The translations under genes and the position numbers were made by a program. Below are positions 38,177 to 47,411 of a DNA stretch of 64,000 nucleotides, piece after piece. Every line of letters starts with the position of its first letter. The stretch's first letter is position 1. Source of the stretch: Microlunatus antarcticus. Lineage in GTDB: Bacteria; Actinomycetota; Actinomycetes; Propionibacteriales; Propionibacteriaceae. The stretch covers positions 3,755,150 through 3,819,149 of the forward strand of contig NZ_JACHZG010000001.1 in the NCBI RefSeq assembly GCF_014193425.1. The letters run 5' to 3'. The notes beneath the pieces were generated by a model, which had not been told where the DNA came from, made no database searches, and was given only the letters and a program-made list of their open reading frames with translations.

Positions 38177-39094
38177 TCAGACGCCGACGGGGTTCGTCCG
38201 GAGCGTGCGCTCCTCGTCGGTACGGCGGACGAGCACCTGGCCGTCGCGCTCGGTCGTCTCGAACACCAGCTGCGGACGCGTCGCCGGGCCGCGCAGGACG
38301 GCGCCGTCGAGGGCGAACCGGGTCTCGTGCCACGGGCAGACGATGCACCCGTCGACCAGCTCCCCCTCGTGCAGGGGCGCCCCGCGGTGCGTGCACCGGT
38401 CGGCCATGGCGACCACCTGACCGCCGACGAGGCGGGTGAGCACGACCGGCACGCCGTCGGCCTCGCCGCCCGTGAGCTCGCCGACCCGGACCTCCGTGGC
38501 CTCGGCCGCGGGGGTCCACTCGTCGGGGGTGTGCTGGAAGGCGGTGGTGTCGATGCCGACCCCGAGCGCGTACGACATGTGCCCACCGAGCCAGCCGCCG
38601 GCGGCCATGGTGGTCGCGCCAGCGATCGACCAGGCGACCCCCCGGCCGTGGTGGCCGCGGTGCCGCTCCCACCAGCTGAGCGCGTACGCCCCGAGGGTGA
38701 GGGAGTTGACCGTCGCGTGCACCAGGCCGACGCGCTGCTCGGCGCCCGCCGTGTAGGCCCAGTCCGAGCCACCGGTCGCCATGGTCGGCAGCGCGCCCAG
38801 GATCCCCAGCCCGACCAGTCGCTTCGCGCCCTTGCGGTCGCCGACGACGTCGAAGGCGGCGGCCGCCGTCCACGAGCCGATCGGGACGGTCACGAGCAGC
38901 GGGTGGAGCGAGTGGCCCAGGAACGTGCCGCTCGCGAGGTTCTTCCACCAGGGCAGCGCGTGCCCGAGCTTCTTCTCGAAGGCGGCGGCCGGCTCGCCGA
39001 GCTTGTCGAGGAACGTGGCGTGCTCGATCACCCCGACGATCCGGTCCATCACCCGGGTCAGCGGTGCGGCCGCCGTCAGGTCGGAACGGCTCAC
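38177..39094 (-). CDS. Rieske [2Fe-2S] protein with DUF2231 membrane domain
   Basis: A 305-residue fusion. The N-terminal DUF2231-like domain (about residues 50-180; LGHSLHPLLVTVPIGSWTAAAAFD) has four hydrophobic segments. The C-terminal Rieske domain (about 200-295) has both cluster ligand pairs: CTHRGAPLH and CPWHETRF. It is probably a membrane-bound electron carrier. The GTG at 39092-39094 overlaps the stop of the zinc dehydrogenase (GTGA), so the two are made together and may form a redox pair. Confidence 0.9.
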   Translation of the reverse strand: MSRSDLTAAAPLTRVMDRIVGVIEHATFLDKLGEPAAAFEKKLGHALPWWKNLASGTFLGHSLHPLLVTVPIGSWTAAAAFDVVGDRKGAKRLVGLGILGALPTMATGGSDWAYTAGAEQRVGLVHATVNSLTLGAYALSWWERHRGHHGRGVAWSIAGATTMAAGGWLGGHMSYALGVGIDTTAFQHTPDEWTPAAEATEVRVGELTGGEADGVPVVLTRLVGGQVVAMADRCTHRGAPLHEGELVDGCIVCPWHETRFALDGAVLRGPATRPQLVFETTERDGQVLVRRTDEERTLRTNPVGV

Positions 39095-40278
39095 GGGTTG
39101 AGCACGACCTTCACGCAGCCCTCTTCCTTGTTCTGGAAGATCTCGTACGCGTGCGGGGCCTCCTCCAGCGACAGGTGGTGCGTTGCGAAGGTGTCGACGC
39201 CGAGGGGGTCCTCGTCGGTCAGCAGCGGCAGGATGTCGGGCACCCACCGCAGGACGTTCGCCTGACCCATCCGCAGCTGGATCTGCTTGTCGAAGAGCGT
39301 CATCATCGGCATCGGGTCGGCCATGCCGCCGTAGACGCCGCTGAGGGAGATGGTGCCGCCGCGGCGGACCAGCTCGATCGCGGAGTAGAGGGCGGCGAGC
39401 TTGTCCACGCCGGCGGTCTTGAAGATCGGCTGCGCGATGGCGTCGGGCAGGAGCCCCGCCATCTTCTGCGCGAGCGCCGCACTCGGCGAGCCGTGCGCGT
39501 CCAGCCCGACGGCGTCGATCACGGCGTCGGCCCCGCGGCCGTCGGTCATGCTCTGGACGACCTCGAGCAGGTCGTCGCCGTGCTCGTCGAGGTCGATGAC
39601 CTCGACCCCGCGGGCCTTGGCGCGGGCGAGCCGCTCCGGGACCAGGTCGACGCCGATGACCTTGCGGCCCGGGTTGTTGTGCAGGGCGATGCGGCACGCC
39701 ATGTCGCCGATCGGTCCGAGACCGAGGACCAGCAGCGTCCCGTCGGCCGGGCACTCGGCGTACGTCACGGCCTGCCAGGCGGTCGGGAGCACGTCGGAGA
39801 GGTAGACGAACCGGTCGTCCGCCGGCCCCTCGGGCACCTTGATGTGGGTGAACTGCGCCTGCGGCACGCGGAGGTACTCCGCCTGGCCGCCGGGCACCTG
39901 GCCGTAGAGCTTGGAGTAGCCGAAGAGCGCGGCGCCGCTGCCCTGGTCGCGGACCTGGGTGGTCTCGCACTGCGTGTAAAGGCCGCGCTGGCACATCCAG
40001 CAGTGCCCGCACGAGATCTGGAACGGGAGCACCACGCGGTCGCCGACCTTGAGGTCGCCGACCTCGCTGCCGACCTCCTGGACGATGCCCATGGGCTCGT
40101 GGCCGAGGACGTCACCGCGGTCCATGAACGGGCCGAGCGTCTCGTAGAGGTGCAGGTCCGACCCGCAGATGTTGGTGCTGGTGATCTTGACGATCGCGTC
40201 GGTGGGCTGCTCGATCCGCGGGTCGGGCACCTCCTCGACCGAGACCTTCCGCTTGCCCTGCCAGGTGACGGCGCGCAT
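39091..40278 (-). CDS. Zinc-dependent alcohol dehydrogenase (formaldehyde-dehydrogenase-like)
   Basis: A 395-residue medium-chain dehydrogenase. The catalytic zinc ligands are in TNICGSDLHLY and GHEPMGIV. The structural zinc site is CGHCWMCQRGLYTQC. The NAD fold is LVLGLGPIGDMACRIA. The length and the SGAALFGYSKLYGQVPGGQAEY loop are those of the glutathione-independent formaldehyde dehydrogenase-like group. ATG 40276-40278 was chosen for the GGAGC ribosome site. Translationally coupled to the Rieske protein. Confidence 0.92.
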   Translation of the reverse strand: MRAVTWQGKRKVSVEEVPDPRIEQPTDAIVKITSTNICGSDLHLYETLGPFMDRGDVLGHEPMGIVQEVGSEVGDLKVGDRVVLPFQISCGHCWMCQRGLYTQCETTQVRDQGSGAALFGYSKLYGQVPGGQAEYLRVPQAQFTHIKVPEGPADDRFVYLSDVLPTAWQAVTYAECPADGTLLVLGLGPIGDMACRIALHNNPGRKVIGVDLVPERLARAKARGVEVIDLDEHGDDLLEVVQSMTDGRGADAVIDAVGLDAHGSPSAALAQKMAGLLPDAIAQPIFKTAGVDKLAALYSAIELVRRGGTISLSGVYGGMADPMPMMTLFDKQIQLRMGQANVLRWVPDILPLLTDEDPLGVDTFATHHLSLEEAPHAYEIFQNKEEGCVKVVLNP

Positions 40279-40356
40279 GGCCGCTCCTTCCGTTCGTGGG
40301 TGGGTGCTCGGAGGGCGCCGCCGCACGCCTCGTGGGCGTACGGCGGCGCGACAGCC

Positions 40357-40551
40357 TCAGCTGTCGGAGCTGATCTCCTTGGTCACGCCGTTCGGCCCGC
40401 CGAACTCGCGGTCCGGCAGGTCGTTCAGGAAGGTCATGACCTCGTCGTCCGCGCCGTTGTCCTTGGCGGTCGCGACCAGCGAGTCCTTGGTGGCCGGGTA
40501 GCTGGCGCCCTTGAGCGCCTTCTGCAGGTGGATCGGGTTGATGTCAGCCAT
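40357..40551 (-). CDS. DUF2795 small protein
   Basis: A 64-residue product, MADINPIHLQKALKGASYP and then TKDSLVATAKDNGADDEVMTFL, which is the DUF2795 pattern of a short helical bundle common in actinobacteria. The function is unknown. It is monocistronic, 57 bases after the ileS stop on the same strand... on the gene-poor side upstream of the dehydrogenase. Confidence 0.85.
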   Translation of the reverse strand: MADINPIHLQKALKGASYPATKDSLVATAKDNGADDEVMTFLNDLPDREFGGPNGVTKEISSDS

Positions 40552-40608
40552 GTCCGGTGGTTACCCGACCACCCCGGTCGCAATCAGCGCCGCGCCCGAC
40601 CGCGGCCC

Positions 40609-43600
40609 TCAGGCGCGACGCACCGTCAGCCGCACGAGCTGGTCCAGCCCGACCGTCGCCGCGGTGCTCCCCTCGCCCAGCGGGCCGCCGACCTCGACGC
40701 TCGACGCGAGCACCTCGCGCGCCACGAGGTCGCGGTGCTGCTCGAGCGCGGCCCGCACGTCGTCGTCCCCGCCGAGGACGAGCGCGATCCGGTCGCTGAC
40801 GTCCAGGCCGGCGTCGCGCCGCGCCTGCTGCACGGCCCGGACGACGTCGCGCGCCAGCCCCTCGGCCGCCAGCTCGGGCGTCACCTCGGTGTCCAGCACG
40901 ACGAAGCCGCCGCCGGGCAGCATCGACACCGCACGCCGCTCGTCGGCACCGGCCTCGCTGACCTGCGTGACGAGCGTGTACTCGCCCTCGGCCAGCGCGA
41001 ACCCGCCCGCGGTCACCACGCCCGCGTCGTCGACCGACCAGTCGCCGCTCTTGGCGCCCTTGATCGCCAGCTGCACGTCACGCCCGAGCCGCGGGCCGGC
41101 CGCACGCGCGTTGACCTGCAGCACCTGGCGCACGCCGAAGGAGGCCGCGCCCTCGTCGCTCGCCGCGGCGAGGTCGACCGACCGCACGTTGAGCTCGTCG
41201 CGGACCAGGTCCACGTACGGGGCCAGCGCGGCCGCGTCGTCGGCGACCACCGTCAGGCGCGTCAGCGGCAGGCGGACGCGCAGCCCCTCCGCCTTGCGCA
41301 GCGCGGAACCGGTCGAGCAGACCTCGCGGACCCGGTCCATCGCCGCCGTCAGGTCGGAGGCCCCCGCGGCCGGCGCGGCCGTCTCCGGCCAGTCGGTCAG
41401 GTGCACGGAACGTCCGCCCGTCAGCCCCCGCCAGACCTCCTCGGAGACCAGCGGCAGCAGCGGCGCCGCGGCCCGCGTCGTGGTCTCCAGCACCGTGTAG
41501 AGGGTGTCGAAGGCCGCGTACGACTCGGGCGAGCCGCCGTCCCAGAAGCGGTCGCGCGAGCGCCGGATGTACCAGTTGCTCAGCACCTCGAGGAAGCCGC
41601 GGACGGCGTCGCACGCCCCGGCCACGTCGAGCGCGTCGAGCCGCGTCGTCAGGGTCGCGACCAGCTCGTCGAGCTTGCCCAGGACGTAGCGGTCCAGGAC
41701 GTGCTCGGAGTCGCGGCTCTCCTTCGCCTCGTAGCCCTCGCCGCCGTTGGCCGCGTTGGCGTAGAGGGTGAAGAAGTAGTACGCGTTCCACAGCGGGATC
41801 AGCGTCTGGCGCACGCCCTCGCGGATGCCCTGCTCGGTGACGACGAGGTTGCCGCCGCGCAGGATCGGGCTCGACATGAGGAACCAGCGCATCGCGTCGG
41901 CCCCGTCGCGGTCGAAGACCTCGTACACGTCGGGGTAGTTGCGCAACGACTTGCTCATCTTGAGCCCGTCGCTGCCCAGCACGATGCCGTGGCTGATGCA
42001 GCTCGAGAAGGCCGGCCGGTCGAACAGCGCCGTCGCCAGGACGTGCATCGTGTAGAACCAGCCGCGCGTCTGCCCGATGTACTCGACGATGAAGTCGCCC
42101 GGGTAGTGGTGCTCGAACCACTCCGCGTTCTCGAACGGGTAGTGCACCTGGGCGTAGGGCATCGAGCCCGAGTCGAACCAGACGTCGAAGACGTCGCCGA
42201 TCCGGCGCATGCGCGACTGCCCCGTCGGGTCGTCGGGGTTGGGCCGCGTGAGCTCGTCGATGAACGGCCGGTGCAGGTCGGGCACCTGCACGCCGAAGTC
42301 GGCCTCGAGCTGCGCGATGGAGCCGTAGACGTCGGTCCGCGGGTAGGCGGGGTCGTCGGAGACCCAGATCGGGATCGGCGTGCCCCAGTAGCGGTTGCGG
42401 CTGATCGACCAGTCACGCGCGCCGGCCAGCCACTTGCCGAACTGGCCGTCCTTGACGTGCTCGGGCACCCAGGTGATGTCCTGGTTGAGCTCGACCATCC
42501 GGTCCTTGATCTTGGTGACCTCGACGAACCAGCTCGAGACGGCCTTGTAGATCAACGGCTGCCGGCAGCGCCAGCAGTGCGGGTAGGAGTGCGCGTACGA
42601 CTCCTGGCGCAGCAGCACCGTGCCCGGCGTCACCGACGCGGCGCGCTCGCCGCGGGTGGCCGCCTTGAGGTCGTCGATGATGTGCGGGTTGGCGTCGAAG
42701 ACCTGCATCCCGGCGTACTCCTCGACCGGCCAGGTGAACTTCCCGTCGGGGCCCACGGGCATCACGGCCTCGATGCCCTCGCGGTCGGTGACCTCCTTGT
42801 CCTCCTCGCCGAAGGCGCCGGCGCTGTGGACCAGCCCGGTGCCCTCGTCGGTGGTGACGAAGTCGGCGACCACGACCCGGTGGGCGCGCGGCTGACCCGC
42901 GTAGTAGCTGAAGGGCGGGGCGTACGAGCGCCCGATCAGGTCCGCGCCGGTGAGCCGCTCGACGACGCGCGTGCGCCAGTCGAAGCCCTTCTCCTTGGCC
43001 GCGTCCCCGAAGAGCTCACGGGCGTACGACGCGACGCGCGCCTCGCCGATCACGTAGCGCTCGGTGGTGCCGGTGAAGTCGGACTCGACGACGACGTAGT
43101 CGATCTCCGGGGAGACCATGATCGCCAGGTTGCTGGGGAGGGTCCACGGCGTCGTGGTCCAGATCAGGGCGAGCTCGCCGGTCTCGAGACGGAAGCCGAC
43201 GGTGACGGCCGGGTCGTTGCGGACCTGGTAGACGTCGTCGTCCATCCGGAGCTCGTGTGTGGACAGCGGCGTCTCGTCGTTCCAGCAGTAGGGCAGCACG
43301 CGCCAGCCCTCGTAGACCAGGCCCTTGTCGTAGAGGGTCTTGAACGCCCACAGCACCGACTCCATGTAGTCGGGCTCGAGGGTCTTGTAGTCGTTCTCGA
43401 AGTCGACCCAGCGGGCCTGACGGGTGACGTAGTCCTGCCACTCGTCGGTGTAGCGCAGCACGGACTCGCGGCAGGCGGCGTTGAACTTCTCGACCCCGAG
43501 CGCCTCGATGTCGGCCTTGGTCTTCAGCCCGAGCTGACGCATCGCCTCGAGCTCGGCGGGCAGGCCGTGGGTGTCCCAGCCGAAGCGGCGCTCGACGTGG

Positions 43601-43869
43601 CGGCCGCGCATCGTCTGGTAGCGCGGGACGATGTCCTTGACGTAGCCGGTGAGCAGGTGGCCGTAGTGCGGGAGCCCGTTGGCGAAGGGCGGGCCGTCGT
43701 AGAAGACGAACTCGTTCGCCCCGTTCGTGCCCGTCGCGTTCCGGGCGACGGACGCGCGGAACGTGTCGTCACCCTTCCAGAACGCGAGGACGCCCTCCTC
43801 GATCCGCGGGAAGTCGGGGCTCGACGGGACGGACCGGCCCTCGCCGTGGCTCTGCTTCGGGTACGTCAT
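40609..43869 (-). CDS. ileS: Isoleucyl-tRNA synthetase (IleS2-like)
   Basis: Charges tRNA-Ile. The 1086-residue product has the HIGH-type motif in [18 protein letters not shown], the KMSKS loop in [12 protein letters not shown], an editing domain between, and the anticodon-binding C-terminus. The PHYGH form and length fit the IleS2 group, which includes eukaryotic-like, mupirocin-tolerant enzymes. ATG 43867-43869 has GAAGGAT upstream. A T-box leader precedes it. Confidence 0.97.
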   Translation of the reverse strand: MTYPKQSHGEGRSVPSSPDFPRIEEGVLAFWKGDDTFRASVARNATGTNGANEFVFYDGPPFANGLPHYGHLLTGYVKDIVPRYQTMRGRHVERRFGWDTHGLPAELEAMRQLGLKTKADIEALGVEKFNAACRESVLRYTDEWQDYVTRQARWVDFENDYKTLEPDYMESVLWAFKTLYDKGLVYEGWRVLPYCWNDETPLSTHELRMDDDVYQVRNDPAVTVGFRLETGELALIWTTTPWTLPSNLAIMVSPEIDYVVVESDFTGTTERYVIGEARVASYARELFGDAAKEKGFDWRTRVVERLTGADLIGRSYAPPFSYYAGQPRAHRVVVADFVTTDEGTGLVHSAGAFGEEDKEVTDREGIEAVMPVGPDGKFTWPVEEYAGMQVFDANPHIIDDLKAATRGERAASVTPGTVLLRQESYAHSYPHCWRCRQPLIYKAVSSWFVEVTKIKDRMVELNQDITWVPEHVKDGQFGKWLAGARDWSISRNRYWGTPIPIWVSDDPAYPRTDVYGSIAQLEADFGVQVPDLHRPFIDELTRPNPDDPTGQSRMRRIGDVFDVWFDSGSMPYAQVHYPFENAEWFEHHYPGDFIVEYIGQTRGWFYTMHVLATALFDRPAFSSCISHGIVLGSDGLKMSKSLRNYPDVYEVFDRDGADAMRWFLMSSPILRGGNLVVTEQGIREGVRQTLIPLWNAYYFFTLYANAANGGEGYEAKESRDSEHVLDRYVLGKLDELVATLTTRLDALDVAGACDAVRGFLEVLSNWYIRRSRDRFWDGGSPESYAAFDTLYTVLETTTRAAAPLLPLVSEEVWRGLTGGRSVHLTDWPETAAPAAGASDLTAAMDRVREVCSTGSALRKAEGLRVRLPLTRLTVVADDAAALAPYVDLVRDELNVRSVDLAAASDEGAASFGVRQVLQVNARAAGPRLGRDVQLAIKGAKSGDWSVDDAGVVTAGGFALAEGEYTLVTQVSEAGADERRAVSMLPGGGFVVLDTEVTPELAAEGLARDVVRAVQQARRDAGLDVSDRIALVLGGDDDVRAALEQHRDLVAREVLASSVEVGGPLGEGSTAATVGLDQLVRLTVRRA

Positions 43870-43879
43870 CGCGGGATCC

Positions 43880-44106
43880 TTCGTCGTGCTCGTGCCTGCT
43901 GGGACACGAGGACGACACGACCTCCGAACCGGAGGCGACGCGCCGCGGTACCACCCCGCTTGACGGCCCACCCGCACGGCCGCCCGCTCTTGTCGCAGGC
44001 TGTGACGGGCCCACCCGTCCGGTTCTACTGGGGCGGCTGCCGGGGCAGGACGCCTGTTCTTCCGGAGGCTCGCCGGTGATGGCCGGGTCGACGCCTGATG
44101 TGGTCG
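43880..44106 (-). promoter_or_regulatory. T-box leader of ileS
   Basis: The leader contains GGGGTGGTACCGCG (43957-43944, minus), the T-box core that pairs with the tRNA acceptor end. Upstream stem-loops include GGCCATCACCGG around 44070-44084, where ATC could be the isoleucine specifier. Downstream lies the hairpin CCTCCG-gtt-CGGAGG (43921-43935). No terminator T-run is seen, so control of translation rather than of termination is likely, as in other actinobacterial ileS T-boxes. A -10 TAGACT (44112-44107) precedes it. Confidence 0.85.
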
Positions 44107-44142
44107 AGTCTAGCGATCACCCGGCGCGCGAGCATCCGGGTT

Positions 44143-46674
44143 CTAGCCGTCCGGCTTCAGCACCAGCGTGTGCTGGGTCTGCGCGGCCACGGCGTTGCGC
44201 GTCAGCAGCATCGGCCAGGTGCGGTCCGCGACCCAGAGCTCGGCCTGGTCCTCGTAGTAGGGGCCGAAGGGGTGCCCCGACGCGCCGCTCTGGTTGACCC
44301 AGCGCCCGGAGTCGGCGGCGCCGAGGTCGACGAGCATGCGCATCGCCGAGCCCTGGGTCACGCCGTACGGCACCTGGTCGTCGAAGCCGAGAGCCTTCAC
44401 CGTCGTGCCGGAGCCGCCGACCGCGTCGTCCTCGCGGTTGAACAGGGCCTCGACCGGGGCGAAGCCGCTCGAGCCGAGGGTCTGGTTCCGCAGGCGGACG
44501 TGGTGGATCCGGCCCCAGGCCCACCGACCGGGATCGCGCGACATCAGCGAGGTCGCCTCCTTGCGGGCCAGCGTGAGCGCCGAGAGGAGGACGTCGTCGC
44601 GGTGCTCGACCTGCGGCGTCGAGGCGTCGTCCCACCAGGGGTTGTCCGGCTCCTGCAGCAGCCGGTCGAGGACCGCGTACCACCGGTCCTCGCCCTGCGG
44701 CCAGAGCTCCGGCGCGAGCTGGTCGGCGAGGACGAGCTTCTTGAGGTCGTGCGCGACGACGGCGAAGTAGGCGGCCGCGGCGGAGTCGGCCGACATCGTG
44801 TAGTCCCAGCCGACGAGGGTCTGCTGGCCCTCGCGGACGAAGCCGTCGTCCACGCGGACCCGCAGCAGCTCGGGCACGAGGGTGGCGGCGAACCGCACCC
44901 GCTCGTCGTAGAAGATCTGCTCCCCGGCGTCCGGAGTCAGGCCCTTGGCGCCGGCGAGCCGGTCGTGGATCTCCTGGCTGCGCCAGCCGTAGGAGTAGTC
45001 CGAGCCGAGCACGTACGGGTAGCGCGCGCCGATCACCTGGTTGTTCGCCGCGACGATGATCCCGCTGGCCGGGTTCTCGGCGTACGGCAGCTGGGCGAAG
45101 GGGATCGTGCCGTCCCAGTCGTACGCCGTGTCCCACCCGGGGACGGGCGTCCGACCGTCGCCCGCGCGACGGATCGGGATCTGACCGGGCAGCTGGTAGC
45201 CGATGTTGCCCTGCACGTCGGCGTAGACGAGGTTCTGCGACGGGACGCCGAGCAGCGCGGCGGCCGTCCGGAACGGCGTCCAGCCCGAGGCGGCGTCGAA
45301 GCCGAAGATCGCGTCCATCGACCGGCCCGGCGTCGAGCCGGTCCAGGCCAGGGCGACCGCGTAGCCGTCGGCGGGCCCGCCCGGGACGCGGCCGGCCGCC
45401 GCGGTCGAGGGGTCGGCGTCGGACAGCAGCGGGCCGTGCCGCGAGGAGCGGACGGTGATCGTGCGCGGGTCGTCCTCGCCGGCGACGCGCAGCTCCTCCG
45501 TGCGGACGGTCAGGGGCTCGTACGCCTCCCCCACCCGGGCCGCGCCGTCGACGACGTCCTCGAGGTAGAGGTCGGCCACGTCGGCGTAGCTGGTCGTCAG
45601 GCCCCAGGCGATCGAGGCGTTGCGTCCGATGACGACCCCGGGCATCCCGGTGATGGAGAAGCCGGTGACGTCGAAGGGGCACTGCGCCGCCACCGTCGTG
45701 CAGTGGAGCCCGACCTGGGCGAGCGGCGACGGGATGGCCGTGTCCAGGTGCGGGTCGTTGGACAGCATCGGCGCGCCGCTCGCCGTGTGCGCGCCGCTGA
45801 CCACCCACGAGTTGGACCCGATGGCCTCCCCCGAGCCGAACAGCCCGGTCAGCGTCTCCTGCGCCCGCCGGGCTCCGGCGACGGCACCGCTCGCGGCCGC
45901 GGGCACGGCGGGGACGGCGGTCGAGCGCGGAGCGCCCGCCGAGGTCCCGGCCGCGGGGTCGAACACCTTGCCGACCACCGTCCCGCTCTCCACGACCGGC
46001 TCCATCCCCGGCAGCGGGTGGTCCGGGCTCAGGTCGGCGGCGCGGTCCGGACCCACGGCGCTCACGACCTGCGCCTGAACGGCCTCCGCACCGGCGTTGG
46101 ACCCCAGCTGCCATCCGAAGACCTTGAGGACGGCGAGCGAGTCGACGGCCGACCACTCCTCCGGCTGGGCGTCACGACCCCTCAGCTGGAGCAGCGTGTA
46201 CTCGAGCGAGATCTGCCCGAGCGAGCGGCCGCGGAGGTAGGCGTTGACCCCGGAGGCGTACGCGTCGAGGTAGCGGCGCGTCGACGGCGACTGCAGCGCC
46301 AGCTCGGCCTCGGCCGTCCGTCGGAAGCCGAGCGTGCGGACGTAGGTGTCGGTCGCCACCTGCGAGGCCCCGAAGAGCTCGGACAGCCGGCCCGCGGCCG
46401 CGTGCCGACGGAGGTCCATCTCGTAGAACCGGTCCTGGGCGGCCAGGTAGCCCTGGGCCTCGAAGAGGTCCTCGGGCTGGTCGGCGTAGACCTGCGGGAC
46501 CCCGTGCCCCTCCCGCAGGACGGTCACCCGGTCGTTGAGGCCCGGGAGGGTCACCTCGCCGTCGAGCTGCGGAAGCGGGCTCCGGACGGCGGCGGTCCCG
46601 GCGCTCAGCACGCCCCCGGCGGCCAGCACGACCACGACGAGGGCGTAGACGAGCCAGCGGGGCAGAGAACGCAC
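44143..46674 (-). CDS. Penicillin acylase family (Ntn hydrolase) precursor
   Basis: An 843-residue secreted or membrane-anchored amidase precursor. The N-terminal hydrophobic segment is LPRWLVYALVVVVLAAGGVL. The alpha chain starts LPGLNDRVTVLREGHGVPQVYA. The autoproteolysis site is G-S in IGSNSWVVSGAHTASGAPMLSNDPHL (near residue 250), which exposes the nucleophilic serine. The C-terminal beta chain is complete. The natural substrate may be an acyl-homoserine lactone or other amide. GTG 46672-46674 has GATACT 6 nt upstream; the frame is open further 5' but crosses a repeat region. Confidence 0.92.
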   Translation of the reverse strand: MRSLPRWLVYALVVVVLAAGGVLSAGTAAVRSPLPQLDGEVTLPGLNDRVTVLREGHGVPQVYADQPEDLFEAQGYLAAQDRFYEMDLRRHAAAGRLSELFGASQVATDTYVRTLGFRRTAEAELALQSPSTRRYLDAYASGVNAYLRGRSLGQISLEYTLLQLRGRDAQPEEWSAVDSLAVLKVFGWQLGSNAGAEAVQAQVVSAVGPDRAADLSPDHPLPGMEPVVESGTVVGKVFDPAAGTSAGAPRSTAVPAVPAAASGAVAGARRAQETLTGLFGSGEAIGSNSWVVSGAHTASGAPMLSNDPHLDTAIPSPLAQVGLHCTTVAAQCPFDVTGFSITGMPGVVIGRNASIAWGLTTSYADVADLYLEDVVDGAARVGEAYEPLTVRTEELRVAGEDDPRTITVRSSRHGPLLSDADPSTAAAGRVPGGPADGYAVALAWTGSTPGRSMDAIFGFDAASGWTPFRTAAALLGVPSQNLVYADVQGNIGYQLPGQIPIRRAGDGRTPVPGWDTAYDWDGTIPFAQLPYAENPASGIIVAANNQVIGARYPYVLGSDYSYGWRSQEIHDRLAGAKGLTPDAGEQIFYDERVRFAATLVPELLRVRVDDGFVREGQQTLVGWDYTMSADSAAAAYFAVVAHDLKKLVLADQLAPELWPQGEDRWYAVLDRLLQEPDNPWWDDASTPQVEHRDDVLLSALTLARKEATSLMSRDPGRWAWGRIHHVRLRNQTLGSSGFAPVEALFNREDDAVGGSGTTVKALGFDDQVPYGVTQGSAMRMLVDLGAADSGRWVNQSGASGHPFGPYYEDQAELWVADRTWPMLLTRNAVAAQTQHTLVLKPDG

Positions 46675-46680
46675 CCGCCG

Positions 46681-46686
46681 AGTATC
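46681..46686 (-). promoter_or_regulatory. -10 hexamer GATACT, leaderless acylase
   Basis: GATACT on the minus strand lies 6 nt before the GTG of the acylase, with no ribosome site. Confidence 0.45.
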
Positions 46687-46690
46687 GGTG

Positions 46691-46791
46691 GTCGGGCTGA
46701 CGACGACCACATCTCGCGCCGGCGTCAGGCCGACCGAGGGTCGATCGCCGGGCCGACCACGACCGCATCTCGCGCCGGTGTCTGGACGACC
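46691..46791. repeat. Two 45-base direct repeats (dispersed family)
   Basis: Copies at 46691-46735 and 46747-46791 match at 38 of 45 positions with a 56-base period; both contain atctcgcgccgg. The first copy also has near-perfect inverted ends (GGTCGGGCTGACG at 46690 and CGTCAGGCCGACC ending 46735). The last 20 bases of copy 2 recur exactly, inverted, at 58221-58240. The interval 46675-46958 otherwise holds the CIRCE-like site and no gene. Confidence 0.75.
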
Positions 46792-46895
46792 GGACGTGCA
46801 GGACACGCTCTTCGTCCTGCGCGGCAGGGAAAAAGACATCGGGTCCGAGCGAGATGCGCGCCCGAGCGCAGCGAGGGCAGAAAGCACGGAATGAG

Positions 46896-46922
46896 TTGGC
46901 AGTCGATATCCTTGAGTGCTAG
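46896..46922 (+). promoter_or_regulatory. CIRCE-like HrcA operator before ruc
   Basis: TTGGCAGTC (46896-46904), nine bases, GAGTGCTAG (46914-46922). The consensus CIRCE is TTAGCACTC-N9-GAGTGCTAA, so 7 of 9 and 8 of 9 half-site positions match with exact spacing. It lies 37 bases before the Ruc/FmdB-type gene and predicts heat-shock control by HrcA. Confidence 0.75.
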
Positions 46923-46958
46923 CGAGACCAGCACGACCACGACGAGAAGAGCCCCGAG

Positions 46959-47363
46959 ATGCCCACGTACCAGTACCGCTGCACCGAGTGCGGAACCGAC
47001 CTCGAGGCCGTGCAGAAGTTCACCGACCCGACCCTGACCGAGTGCCCGACCTGCCACGGTGCCCTGCGGAAGGTCTTCAACGCGGTCGGCGTCGTCTTCA
47101 AGGGCTCGGGCTTCTACCGCACCGACTCCCGGCCGAAGGAGGGGGCGTCCTCCTCCTCGGGCTCCAGCAGCGAGCCCAAGGGCAGCGAGTCCAAGAGCGA
47201 GTCCAAGGCCGGCGGCGAGACCAAGAGCAAGGACGCCTCGAGCTCCGGCACGTCGGAGAAGAAGTCCGACTCCGGCTCGACGAACGGCGCGGGGTCCGGC
47301 GGCGGCAAGGCTCCCGCGAAGGCCTCCTCCGGCTCGTCCACAGGGTCCACCTCCAGCAGCTGA
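46959..47363 (+). CDS. ruc: FmdB-family zinc-ribbon protein, Ruc homologue
   Basis: The 134-residue product has a zinc ribbon made of C8-x-x-C11 and C29-x-x-C32 (YRCTEC ... TECPTC), then VFNAVGVVFKGSGFYRTDSR. A disordered tail of about 75 residues, almost only S, G, K, E, A and T, follows. M. tuberculosis Ruc (Rv0991c) has this layout and is a redox-regulated chaperone controlled by HrcA. Here a CIRCE-like operator lies directly upstream, and mscL and galU are near as in mycobacteria. ATG 46959 follows GAAGAGC weakly. Confidence 0.88.
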   Translation: MPTYQYRCTECGTDLEAVQKFTDPTLTECPTCHGALRKVFNAVGVVFKGSGFYRTDSRPKEGASSSSGSSSEPKGSESKSESKAGGETKSKDASSSGTSEKKSDSGSTNGAGSGGGKAPAKASSGSSTGSTSSS

Positions 47364-47411
47364 GGCTGTGGACGACCGGCCGATCCGGGTCGGCGTCCTT
47401 ATGACTGAGGT

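Noticed and set aside
39064..44079. Plus-strand open frame of 1671 codons
   Set aside because: It is antisense to ileS, the dehydrogenase and the Rieske gene; composition (Arg, Val, Leu, Asp, His-rich) is that of a high-GC shadow frame, and it crosses the T-box.
44098..47037. Plus-strand open frame of 979 codons
   Set aside because: Antisense to the penicillin acylase gene, whose autoproteolysis site and domain order are unmistakable.
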